In this document: in pieces, positions 1 to 8,172 of the stretch
Numbering within the stretch: the stretch's first letter is position 1
Layout of the letters: each line of letters starts with the position of its first letter
From: Kluyveromyces lactis
Taxonomy: Eukaryota > Ascomycota > Saccharomycetes > Saccharomycetales > Saccharomycetaceae
NCBI RefSeq assembly: GCF_000002515.2
Contig: NC_006037.1
Location: forward strand, 620,001-684,000
Length of the DNA stretch: 64,000 bases
Direction of reading: 5' to 3'
Notes under the pieces: model-generated
Seen by the model: only the letters and a program-made list of their open reading frames with translations
The model's database searches: none
Told to the model about the DNA's origin: nothing
Made by a program: the position numbers and the translations under genes

Positions 1-818
1 AATCCCTTGTCGTTAGGAAGTCCAATTTCACTACCTCTTAGAATGTCAGCATCTAAATTAGCAGTATCACCCATTGCCAAATGATGAGTAAGATTTGTAC
101 GAGTTCTTTGCAATGGGAACCCACTATTTGAAGCAACGTTGACTAATTGGAAATCTTCAACATCAGGATCCGAGAAAATGTCAGCAAAACTATGAATATC
201 ATCATCGTCTTCGTTTATGTCCAGTGTACTTTCTTCTTCAGTAGCATCTTCATCCGCAGAACTGTATCCATTCTCAGCATCACGAAGAATATCCTCTTTA
301 CTGCCGAGTAAAGAAGTCCGTTTCCTTCCATTCGACCTACCAAGGTGGCCAGTAGCCAGTGCAAACAGCTTTTGACCAAATATAGTTACGTATGCCAAAC
401 AAAACCCGGTGATTATGTACATGAACACGAACGAGGCAGCTATTAACATAGCTTCTCTAAAAGATATCCAGGGACTCAAAGGTAAAGTGACAAACGCTGG
501 TGTAAAGAATAAATTCATCCATCTCAAAGCCCAACTTAAAGGAACATCGATGACACCAACAATCTTCTGAGTTAAGTTCTCATTAATCATAGATAAAACA
601 CATAAGAAACAGAAATTTACCAACATTACAGCAACTGATGCAGGAAATTTGATCCCTATCACATCTTTAATTAATATATTAACTCCATATAAGATCATCA
701 TGATCAATATCACACCGATTGGAACGAAAACGTACTGTTTCAACAAACTGTACTTATAAATATGCAAAAAATCAACGAATGATCCGGTATGCCTCACGGC
801 AATACTTCTTACCGTCAT
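1..818 (-). CDS. LrgA/LrgB-like membrane protein, 5' part (runs off left edge)
   Basis: An open frame begins at the ATG on the minus strand ending at 818 and continues without a stop to the window edge, giving about 272 residues; the rest lies outside. The N-terminal ~170 residues contain several hydrophobic segments. A stretch reading IKFPASVAVMLVNF, then LRWMNLFFTPAFVTLPL, resembles the LrgA half of the LrgA/LrgB family (bacterial holin-antiholin-like proteins, plant plastidial glycolate/glycerate translocator), known in filamentous fungi and some yeasts. A hydrophilic acidic linker of about 100 residues follows, which would precede an LrgB-like half off the edge. I know of no S. cerevisiae orthologue. 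Function in yeast is unknown; transport of small organic acids is only a guess from the plant protein. Confidence 0.7.
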   Translation of the reverse strand, partial: MTVRSIAVRHTGSFVDFLHIYKYSLLKQYVFVPIGVILIMMILYGVNILIKDVIGIKFPASVAVMLVNFCFLCVLSMINENLTQKIVGVIDVPLSWALRWMNLFFTPAFVTLPLSPWISFREAMLIAASFVFMYIITGFCLAYVTIFGQKLFALATGHLGRSNGRKRTSLLGSKEDILRDAENGYSSADEDATEEESTLDINEDDDDIHSFADIFSDPDVEDFQLVNVASNSGFPLQRTRTNLTHHLAMGDTANLDADILRGSEIGLPNDKG

Positions 819-1222
819 CTTGGCTTCTGAAGTTGTGAGAATCTCCTGGTATATTAGTTATCCCAATTAGCGCTTTCCTTCAACTGAAATGATGATAATA
901 ACTGAACAGTAACCTTGTAAAAATAATAATACCGTTCTTGGTTGTTCAGTGCATGTTTGAAAGAATGCAGGTCAGAGTAAGCAACTAGAGAGGGATATAT
1001 ATGAACCTTAAAATTTGCTTAATGTTGATATTTCAGTGAGTAATAATCCTATAAAACGTTTGATGAGATGGCACTACCGGACAAAAACTGATAAGATTGT
1101 GCCATCCCAGGATGGGCTTGGCTGTTGTGCGGTTGAATGGGAGAGAAAAAAAAAGATACAAATCACATGACTTTGATAAGCAAATGAGCTACCCTGACGT
1201 TGCTCGTTTCTCAAGAAATTAG
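819..1222. promoter_or_regulatory. Intergenic: promoter of the LrgA/B-like gene and upstream flank of tRNA-Lys copy 1
   Basis: This gap holds no credible ORF. From about 880 to the tRNA it can be aligned by eye, with many differences, to about 4640-5122 upstream of the second tRNA-Lys; for example ggttgttcagtgcatg near 950 matches ggttatccagtgtatg near 4687. It is therefore part of the duplicated unit. Confidence 0.55.
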
Positions 1223-1295
1223 GCCTTGCTGGCGCAATCGGTAGCGCGTGTGACTCTTAATCACAAGGTTGGGGGTTCGAGCCCCCCGCAGGGCT
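1223..1295 (+). tRNA. tRNA-Lys-CTT: tRNA-Lys (anticodon CTT), copy 1
   Basis: A 73-nt gene that folds as a cloverleaf. The acceptor arm GCCTTGC pairs with GCAGGGC, the anticodon loop ctCTTaa reads AAG codons, and the T arm GGGGGTTCGAGCCCCC is perfect. Box A (TGGCGCAATCGG) and box B (GGTTCGAGCC) are intact, and no intron is present. A run of T with one C begins right after the 3' end and would serve as the Pol III terminator. The sequence is identical to the copy at 5123. Confidence 0.97.
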
Positions 1296-1645
1296 TTCTT
1301 TTTTCCCATTTTCTCTTTTTCTGATCTTCCCAACTGCCTGTAATACTGGTAAGCCCAGTTTTTTTTTAAACTGCCAGCAATAATATCCAATAACTAATTC
1401 TTAACACTCAGGTTTAGTTCATCACGAACTCCATTCACCAGTTCTTCTATTTTCAATTATTTTTTTATTTTCTAACGCTACTAGATATCCTTAGATATTA
1501 TATTTAGTATACATAAGGGAATGGTCCCGTTCCATTCTCTTTCTGAGAGTGGAAGAACGAAAGATCAAAGGTTCAGAAAATCAGTTCAGCGTAATAATTG
1601 ATAAGGGCTCAGCCCTTCCCAATTAGCATTCGTTAATACTGGTAT
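1296..1645. terminator. Intergenic between tRNA-Lys copy 1 and the end of GAP1 copy 1
   Basis: It starts with the tRNA's T-rich terminator (TTTCTTTTTT) and then a stretch, to about 1350, nearly identical to the sequence after the second tRNA. The rest is AT-rich and serves as the 3' flank of the permease, including a short segment near 1600-1640 (GGCTCAGCCCTT) that is conserved in the second unit. I see no further gene. Confidence 0.6.
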
Positions 1646-3409
1646 TCAACACCAGAACTTGTACATTCTGTAGTAGAATGGTTTGGAAGCGATAAAAGCC
1701 TTTTCTTCGGCAATTTCTTGTTTCAAAGCTTCGATGTCAGTTTCTCTTCTACCAGTATCGATATCAATATTCTTGGCTCTGATAAACAACTTCCAGTTTT
1801 TCTTCCAGATCTTGTGACCGATGTAGAACGCAATCAAGATTGGGAACGATAGGTAAGCTTCGAAGAAGGCAGATGCACTTGGTTTATCACCAATTGGGAA
1901 CAAAGCGATCCAGAATTGGGCCATCAAGATCAAAATAATCAATACGAAACCGTATACGGAACCCCATACACCAGTTGGTGCGGTGAAACTGAGTTCAGCA
2001 GTGGTTCTGTTTTGTGCGGCCAAAGCTCTTCTAACTCTGATGTGACAAAGCATGATACCACCCCATGTAAACAAAGAGGACAAACCAGACAACGCCAATA
2101 ACCAGTCGAATACTTCACCTTCCTTTGGAGATGCAGCAATGAAGGATAACAAACCAAAGACACAAGTGACAATAATACCGACCAATGGTCTACCGGTTCT
2201 GTCAATGTAACCAAAAATCTTTGGTAAAGAACCTTGGTTAGCCAATGCAGCCATGGATCTTGAGCAAGCAAAAACAGCAGAGTTACCAACAGATAGAACA
2301 GCAATCAAGATAACAACGTTGATCACAGAAGGTAAACCTTTAATACCGGCATTTTGAATGGAAATAACGAATGGGGATGCAGCAGCATCGACAGAACTTT
2401 GTCCAATCAATCTATCACTGGTGTATGGGACCAATAGACCGACCATCAACAAGGCAAGGATATAGAAAAGAGTAATTCTCCAGAACACTTGCTTAGCGGC
2501 ACTTGGTAAGGACTTTCTTGGGTTTGCAGTTTCGGCTGCGGCCAAACCGACCAATTCAGAACCAGCAAAGGAGAATGCAGCAGTAACGAACACGGAACAG
2601 ACACCCTTGAACCCATTAGCAAAGGCACCTGGGTTATGCCATAGCCTACCACCGATGTAACCACCTTGTGGGCCACCACCACATACAAGAATGACACCAA
2701 GAATGATATATCCAATGACAGTGATAACTTTGATGAAGGAAAAGATAAATTCAGCTTCACCGTAACCCTTAACACCAAAGAAATTGATAGCGACAATCAC
2801 CACATAAAACAACGCAACAAACCCATCTCTATATTTATCTGGAGTACCCCAGTAATTCACCGTAATAGAAGCAGCAACAATTTCCAAGGGAAGCACAACT
2901 AACCATTGCAACATATAAATAGTGTTAAAAGCGAAACCGAAGGATTCATCGACAAATCTGGATGCATAAGTGGTGAACCCACCAGCGATAGGGAAAGTGA
3001 CAGCTAACTCACCCATGGCCATAACCATACAGTAAATCATAGTACCGGTAAGAGCCCAACCGATCAAGATACCTGCAGGACCGGCAGTAGCCAATGCCTT
3101 ACCAGAACCAACGAAAAGACCGGTACCAATAGCACCACCGATGGCAATCATCTGCAAATGTCTTGATTTCAAAGTTCTTTTCAAAGGCGCATTAGCTGTA
3201 AGAATGGCCATTTTCTCGGCGTCCGTTAAATTAGGATCCAAATCCTGAGTATCAGCTCGCTTGAACGAGTCCCTGAACCGTTCCCACCTGGTACCCTCGA
3301 CTGGAGAAGCATCAGATTGCGAAACATAGCTGTTTTGTTCGTGGAATTCACCAGATTCCAGTTGAGTCTCCTGGTCAATGGAGTAATCTAACTTCTTCTC
3401 TTGACTCAT
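1646..3409 (-). CDS. GAP1: General amino-acid permease, GAP1 type, copy 1
   Basis: A 587-residue plasma-membrane amino-acid/proton symporter of the yeast YAT family. After a ~85-residue hydrophilic N-terminus comes the TM1 signature IGGAIGTGLFVGSG, about twelve membrane segments in all, and a cytosolic tail with a Gap1-like EIAEEKA segment that ends in FWC, the C-terminal cysteine typical of the family. Length is close to S. cerevisiae Gap1 (602). It differs from its tandem partner mainly in the N-terminal tail and around TM3 (IYMLQWLVVLPLE here against VYAMGWLITLPLE). The promoter holds several GATAA sites within 270 bp of the ATG, consistent with nitrogen-catabolite control. Family assignment is firm; which copy is the functional Gap1 cannot be told. 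Confidence 0.93.
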   Translation of the reverse strand: MSQEKKLDYSIDQETQLESGEFHEQNSYVSQSDASPVEGTRWERFRDSFKRADTQDLDPNLTDAEKMAILTANAPLKRTLKSRHLQMIAIGGAIGTGLFVGSGKALATAGPAGILIGWALTGTMIYCMVMAMGELAVTFPIAGGFTTYASRFVDESFGFAFNTIYMLQWLVVLPLEIVAASITVNYWGTPDKYRDGFVALFYVVIVAINFFGVKGYGEAEFIFSFIKVITVIGYIILGVILVCGGGPQGGYIGGRLWHNPGAFANGFKGVCSVFVTAAFSFAGSELVGLAAAETANPRKSLPSAAKQVFWRITLFYILALLMVGLLVPYTSDRLIGQSSVDAAASPFVISIQNAGIKGLPSVINVVILIAVLSVGNSAVFACSRSMAALANQGSLPKIFGYIDRTGRPLVGIIVTCVFGLLSFIAASPKEGEVFDWLLALSGLSSLFTWGGIMLCHIRVRRALAAQNRTTAELSFTAPTGVWGSVYGFVLIILILMAQFWIALFPIGDKPSASAFFEAYLSFPILIAFYIGHKIWKKNWKLFIRAKNIDIDTGRRETDIEALKQEIAEEKAFIASKPFYYRMYKFWC

Positions 3410-3525
3410 GGTAGAATTTTACTTTGGTGTTTGCTTGGTGTACTATTTGCACACTAAAGAACCTTCGACTAATACTTAACAGGAAGCGACAAAAATCTAA
3501 TGAATCAGGACCCTTATTTATAACA

Positions 3526-3675
3526 TTATCATCACAAGATTCCAGTATATGTTGTCGCTGATCGATAGATCAGACACACTATCAGTTGATCAACACAACG
3601 GATAAACGATTATCGCTTATCATTCTTTTTCCCTTTGAACCTTGTAGCGGAATGGACTGACTACGGTAGATTATC
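3526..3675 (-). promoter_or_regulatory. GATAA cluster (GATA-factor / nitrogen regulation) upstream of GAP1 copy 1
   Basis: Five GATAA cores, one in the full GATAAG form, fall 117-266 bp before the permease ATG. In yeast, Gln3 and Gat1 act through paired GATAAG elements of this kind (UAS-NTR). That is established for S. cerevisiae GAP1; its use here is inferred. Confidence 0.6.
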
Positions 3676-4069
3676 TTGTCAAGGTGCCTCTTCGGCGAAC
3701 CGTCAAAAACCCTTTGCACTGTGTAAACTGATTCAAACCTAGGACAGAACCTGAAGCAAAAAACTCTGTCATCCAGACCACATCATAGATAATAACTTAT
3801 GTTGCCATAAAGACAGTAAGATCTGCCATCCCACTGCTCCACTTTCCCACATTACTCCAGTATCTTCAACTGATACTGACTACTGATATCGAAAAACATT
3901 CGTCCCTAAACATTCATTGTTTCGAGCCTTTCTGACGGATGGAATCATCGTGATCGTAATGAGATGTGATTTATGCATATACTGAAAGGTTGCTATCAGC
4001 TCTGTCCCTAATCTAAGATTAAAGTAAGAAAGAAACAAACAAACAAAACAGTCTTAGTTACAGTGAAAA

Positions 4070-4156
4070 ATGGCACCAAAAGTCTCAGAAACGGACGCAG
4101 CGGCCGCAGCGGCCGCTGGAATTAATTTAATCTTCTTTTGCCCAGAGGCCGGTTAA
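4070..4156 (+). other. 28-codon ORF with a seven-alanine run, specific to unit 1
   Basis: ATG to TAA encodes MAPKVSETD, then seven alanines, then GINLIFFCPEAG. It is preceded by an A-rich stretch with AAACAAACAAACAAAACA, which resembles the 5' leader of a well-expressed yeast gene. The alanine codons form two GCGGCCGC octamers nine bases apart, unusual in this AT-rich surrounding. I do not recognise the peptide. It may be a real small gene, the stub of a lost gene, or chance. Confidence 0.25.
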
Positions 4157-5122
4157 AAACTAGTGTTTTCTGTGTTCTGCGGCGGTTACTGTGTGACTCG
4201 AGCGAAGATGCCTTCGATGGGGAAAATGTTTATCTGTGTTTGGCGGTGGTGCGTGGGTGCGTACATGTACGGAAGGCACTGGCGAGAGTTTCTTTTTTTC
4301 TTCCAGATTCGTTTTTGTGGCAAGAATAAACGGGAAGGAGTTGCCGTATGTCTTTGCCGGTAACACCCATACACTTTTGTGAACACGTGACCTTATAGAA
4401 CTCTCTCAACTAGAATGCATTCTCAATTACAGTGGATTAGATCAGTTCTGCAATTGATACTCCAACCTTGAAGCGGCGGGGAATTTGATCCTGATGATAA
4501 ATCTCACACGGATTCGCACGATAGCGTTGTGGTTTTGACGAAATGTGTTATTTCACTACCATTGCCACTCTTTAGTTTGGATACATGGAAAGGCCCAGTA
4601 CAATGACACTCTTGATGTATTAATCGCCGAAGGGCGTTTCTCTTTCAGCCGATCAGGATAATTGCAGCCTCTGTAATGATACTTCGGTTATCCAGTGTAT
4701 GCTTGAAGTTATGCGAGGGAAGTAGGCAACGGGAGAGGGTAATGTATCTGTGATATCTATGTATATGTTCAAGTAACCTTTGACGATGATGTTCTGTTGT
4801 TTGAGAAATATCAGATCAAAGGTTATCTATCAGATCACGTGATTTGAATATGCATATATTATGTTGAATGATGCTTGGCATTATACACAGAGGATAACGA
4901 GAAATCAGTACGTCGGCTATGATACTCTCAGTTAGTTTAGCTATCACCATGCATCTGGATACCGTCTGCATTATAACGCTAGGGTTGAACATATTCAGTT
5001 GATTAAAGGCTCGACCGTATGAAAACTACCATCGGAACATGGGTTTTAGGGAAGGTGAGGGAATAAGATGACTTTGTGGAGCAGATGAGATTGAAGAGAA
5101 AGTGCGTTTTTCAAGAAATTAG

Positions 5123-5195
5123 GCCTTGCTGGCGCAATCGGTAGCGCGTGTGACTCTTAATCACAAGGTTGGGGGTTCGAGCCCCCCGCAGGGCT
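5123..5195 (+). tRNA. tRNA-Lys-CTT: tRNA-Lys (anticodon CTT), copy 2
   Basis: Identical over 73 nt to the tRNA-Lys at 1223-1295, with the same CTT anticodon, intact A and B boxes and no intron. It is followed by a long T run (TTTCTTTTTTTT) that acts as terminator. The downstream flank to about 5250 is also nearly identical to copy 1. Confidence 0.97.
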
Positions 5196-5497
5196 TTCTT
5201 TTTTTTCCATTTTTCCTTTTTCTGATCTTCCCAACTGCCTGTAATACTGGCAAGTTCTAACCAATGCACACTGACTGAAGGGTTATTTGAATATTGAATA
5301 TCTGATGAACGTTTATTTATCATAAGATTTGTGTATGTAAAGCTGATAGATATCTGTAGATTTTATACAAAAAGTCAGGCAATGTTCCTATTTCTCACAA
5401 CAGTGAAAGAATGTAAGATCAAAGGTTTTAGGTAACCATTCCAGCGTAATAGATCGGGGCTCAGCCCTTCTCGATTAGCATTCGTTAATACTGGTAT
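5196..5497. other. Intergenic between tRNA-Lys copy 2 and the end of GAP1 copy 2
   Basis: It contains the Pol III terminator, a short block shared with the first unit and then AT-rich 3' flank of the permease. A 70-codon antisense ORF reading back through the tRNA is a by-product of tRNA sequence, not a gene. Confidence 0.5.
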
Positions 5498-7261
5498 TCA
5501 ACACCAGAACTTGTACATTCTGTAGTAGAATGGTTTGGAAGCGATAAAAGCCTTTTCTTCGGCAATTTCTTGCTTCAAAGCTTCGATGTCAGTTTCTCTT
5601 CTACCAGAATCAATATCAATATCCGAAGCTTTGATGAACAACTTCCAGTTTTTCTTCCAGATCTTATGACCGATGTAGAATACGATGTAAATTGGGAAAG
5701 ATAAGTAAGCTTCGAAGAATGCTGCAGCACTCGGTTTACCACCAATTGGGAACAAAGCGATCCAGAATTGGGCTATTAAAATTAATATAATTAGGATCAA
5801 GCTGTACACGGAACCCCATACATCAGTTGGTGCAGTGAAACTGAGTTCAGCAGTGGTTCTGTTTTGTGCAGCCAAAGCTCTTCTAACTCTGATGTGACAA
5901 AGCAAAATACCACCCCATGTAAACAAAGAGGACAAACCAGACAACGCCAATAACCAGTCGAATACTTCACCTTCCTTTGGAGATGCAGCAATGAAGGATA
6001 GCAAACCAAAGACGCAAGTCACCACAATACCGACCAATGGTCTACCGGTTCTGTCAATGTAACCAAAAATCTTTGGTAAAGAACCTTGGTTAGCCAATGC
6101 AGCCATTGATCTTGAACAACCAAAGACAGCGCAATTACCAACAGATAGAACAGCAATCAAGATAACAACGTTGATCACAGAAGGTAAACCTTTAATACCG
6201 GCATTTTGAATGGAAATAACGAATGGGGATGCAGCAGCATCGACAGAACTTTGTCCAATCAATCTATCACTGGTGTATGGAACCAATAGGCCGACCATCA
6301 ACAAGGCAAGGATATAGAAAAGAGTAATTCTCCAGAACACTTGCTTAGCGGCGCTTGGTATGGATTTTCTTGGGTTTGCAGTTTCAGCAGCGGCCAAACC
6401 GACCAATTCAGAACCAGCAAAGGAGAATGCAGCAGTAACGAACACGGAACAGACACCCTTGAACCCATTGGCAAAGGCACCTGGGTTATGCCATAGCCTA
6501 CCACCGATGTAACCACCTTGTGGACCGCCACCGCAGACAAGGATGACACCAAGGATAATGAACCCGATGACGGCAATAACTTTGATAAAGGAAAAGATAA
6601 ATTCAGCTTCACCGTAACCCTTGACACCAAATAAATTGATACCGACAATCACCACATAAAACAAGGCGACGAACGCATCCCTATATTTAGCTGGAGTGCC
6701 CCAGTAATTCACCGTAATAGAAGCAGCCACTATTTCTAGAGGTAGTGTAATTAACCAACCCATTGCGTATACAGTGTTAAACGCAAAACCAAAAGATTCA
6801 TCGACAAATCTCGATGCATAAGTTGTATACCCACCTGCAACAGGGAAGGTAACAGCTAACTCACCCATGGCCATAACCATACAGTAAATCATAGTACCGG
6901 TAAGAGCCCAACCGATCAAGATACCTGCAGGACCAGCAGTAGCCAAGGACTTACCAGAACCAACGAAAAGACCGGTACCAATGGCACCACCTATACCAAT
7001 CATTTGCAAATGTCTTGATTTCAAAGTTCTTTTCAAAGGGGCATTAGCTGTAAGAATGGCCATCTTCTCAGCAGGTGTTAGACTTGGATCCAAGTCCACG
7101 GTTTCAGCTTCCCTGAAAGAATCTTTGAACCGTTCCCATCTGGTACCCCCGACTCGGGAAGTATCGGATTGCGAAACATAGCTGTTTAGTTCATCGAACT
7201 CGCCAGGTTCCAATTGAGTTTCTTGAACAATGGAGTAATCCAATTTTTTCTCTTCAGTCAT
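5498..7261 (-). CDS. GAP1: General amino-acid permease, GAP1 type, copy 2
   Basis: A 587-residue YAT-family permease, the same length as its neighbour and nearly identical from TM5 to the C-terminus. It carries the TM1 motif IGGAIGTGLFVGSG and ends with FWC. Differences cluster in the N-terminal regulatory tail (residues ~1-65), TM3 (VYAMGWLITLPLE) and parts of TM10-12 (SLILIILILIAQF). Changes in TM3 could alter substrate choice; this is inference from the family fold. Its promoter lacks the GATAA cluster seen in copy 1, so the two genes are probably controlled differently. Confidence 0.92.
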   Translation of the reverse strand: MTEEKKLDYSIVQETQLEPGEFDELNSYVSQSDTSRVGGTRWERFKDSFREAETVDLDPSLTPAEKMAILTANAPLKRTLKSRHLQMIGIGGAIGTGLFVGSGKSLATAGPAGILIGWALTGTMIYCMVMAMGELAVTFPVAGGYTTYASRFVDESFGFAFNTVYAMGWLITLPLEIVAASITVNYWGTPAKYRDAFVALFYVVIVGINLFGVKGYGEAEFIFSFIKVIAVIGFIILGVILVCGGGPQGGYIGGRLWHNPGAFANGFKGVCSVFVTAAFSFAGSELVGLAAAETANPRKSIPSAAKQVFWRITLFYILALLMVGLLVPYTSDRLIGQSSVDAAASPFVISIQNAGIKGLPSVINVVILIAVLSVGNCAVFGCSRSMAALANQGSLPKIFGYIDRTGRPLVGIVVTCVFGLLSFIAASPKEGEVFDWLLALSGLSSLFTWGGILLCHIRVRRALAAQNRTTAELSFTAPTDVWGSVYSLILIILILIAQFWIALFPIGGKPSAAAFFEAYLSFPIYIVFYIGHKIWKKNWKLFIKASDIDIDSGRRETDIEALKQEIAEEKAFIASKPFYYRMYKFWC

Positions 7262-8172
7262 GATAGAAATTACTTACTTCGTTATTGCTTGGAGCCTGAT
7301 AGTAGGCCGACTATCAACAATATTGCACCTACTTTCTAGGTCAGCTATTCGAAAATCAATGAATAATCACCCCTTATATATAAGATTCCAATAAAGGGGG
7401 CTCCAAAAAGATCTCAATATGTATCTGATCTAAAGATCAGACACTATCAGTTAACAACTAATCAATGCAAAAGTCAAGACCGCCCAGAATTCGTTCTCCC
7501 TATCAACTCTGGAGTGAAACGAACTATTCTACGGCATATTGTGTTGCAAAACGGTCATTCCAGTGAGCTGAAACTGACCCTTCATCCAGTGGACTGGACC
7601 ACCATGAACACTGAACCTAGCCTTAAACTTAAATCAAAGGCATTATGTCACTCATTTTAGCCGATAGACATCTAAGGTTTAATTTCATTTCAATAATTGT
7701 GGCCGTTCCTTAGGTTTTTTGCAGCCGTTTTCTGTGCCTGTCTACTGATTCATTCCTTAGATTACGAAGAACAGATAACATGCAGATACCATATTACACG
7801 TTTCGCCATTATAATTCGATCAATCTGATATATTCGAATGCTGGGGGACGAAAGGTTTTCGATATACTCAGTCAGTATCATTCGCAGGAAAAAAAAGCAT
7901 TGCAGTGATCTGAGAGATGATGTGAAATCCAGTTAGACATATCTTCTTTCATCTTTATGGCAGCCAAAATTATTATCTAAGATAAACCAAGCATGTTTCT
8001 ACGGCATTGACTGCGAGGTAATAAAAGATATGTGTTCGAGGGGCAAAAAGCTTATCTGTCGTTTTTGTGGCCAAAATAACGGTTGCTAAAATTCGGAAGA
8101 TTTGACCAGTACACGTGAATTTCACGTGAGGTATTCTTTTCCATTTTTTCTCTTTTACTCACTGATAGTACC
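7262..8172. promoter_or_regulatory. Intergenic: GAP1 copy 2 promoter and 3' flank of the MATE gene
   Basis: Scanning the first ~500 bp above the permease ATG shows no GATAA core on either strand; the nearest I find is near 7776. A segment AGATCAGACACTATCAGT near 7434 is shared with the copy 1 promoter. Two CACGTG boxes lie at 8112-8117 and 8123-8128, eleven bases apart. I find no ORF of interest. Confidence 0.55.

Larger units (their letters stand above)
880..4400. repeat. Tandem segmental duplication, unit 1 (tRNA-Lys + GAP1 permease)
   Basis: The first of two tandem units, each with a plus-strand tRNA-Lys(CTT) and a minus-strand GAP1-type permease. The tRNAs are exactly 3,900 bp apart and the permease starts 3,852 bp apart. 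Matching flanks extend from before the tRNA to past the permease promoter, ending near a CACGTGA motif at 4385. Boundaries are approximate because the outer flanks are diverged. No transposon ends or target-site repeats were seen. Confidence 0.8.
3410..5122. promoter_or_regulatory. Long intergenic region: GAP1 copy 1 promoter, then upstream flank of tRNA-Lys copy 2
   Basis: The proximal part is the permease promoter. GATAA cores occur at 3526-3530, 3601-3605, 3610-3614, 3617-3621 (full GATAAG on the minus strand) and 3671-3675. A segment AGATCAGACACACTATCAGT near 3570 is conserved in the second unit. From about 4020 to 4200 there is sequence with no counterpart in unit 2, including a small ORF. 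The distal part aligns to the region upstream of tRNA copy 1. Larger overlapping ORFs near 4138-4386 look random: they occur in several frames, are cysteine-rich, and none resembles a family I know. Confidence 0.6.
4640..8130. repeat. Tandem segmental duplication, unit 2 (tRNA-Lys + GAP1 permease)
   Basis: The second copy of the unit at about 880-4400, in the same orientation. The 73-nt tRNA and about 18 bp on its 5' side are essentially identical to copy 1, permease coding sequence is identical over blocks of more than 100 bp, and promoter and spacer DNA is diverged with small insertions. Boundaries are approximate. Confidence 0.8.

Noticed and set aside
4138-4386. Four overlapping 63-68 codon ORFs in both strands
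   Set aside because: All frames are open by chance in one stretch; cysteine-rich composition and no family match.
1223-5195. Transposon or LTR footprint near the tRNA genes, since yeast LTR elements favour such sites
   Set aside because: No LTR-like TG...CA ends, no target-site duplications and no reverse-transcriptase or integrase frames; the repeat is a segmental duplication with host genes.
5111-5323. 70-codon minus-strand ORF across tRNA-Lys copy 2
   Set aside because: Its C-terminal part is an antisense translation of the tRNA, a common false gene call.
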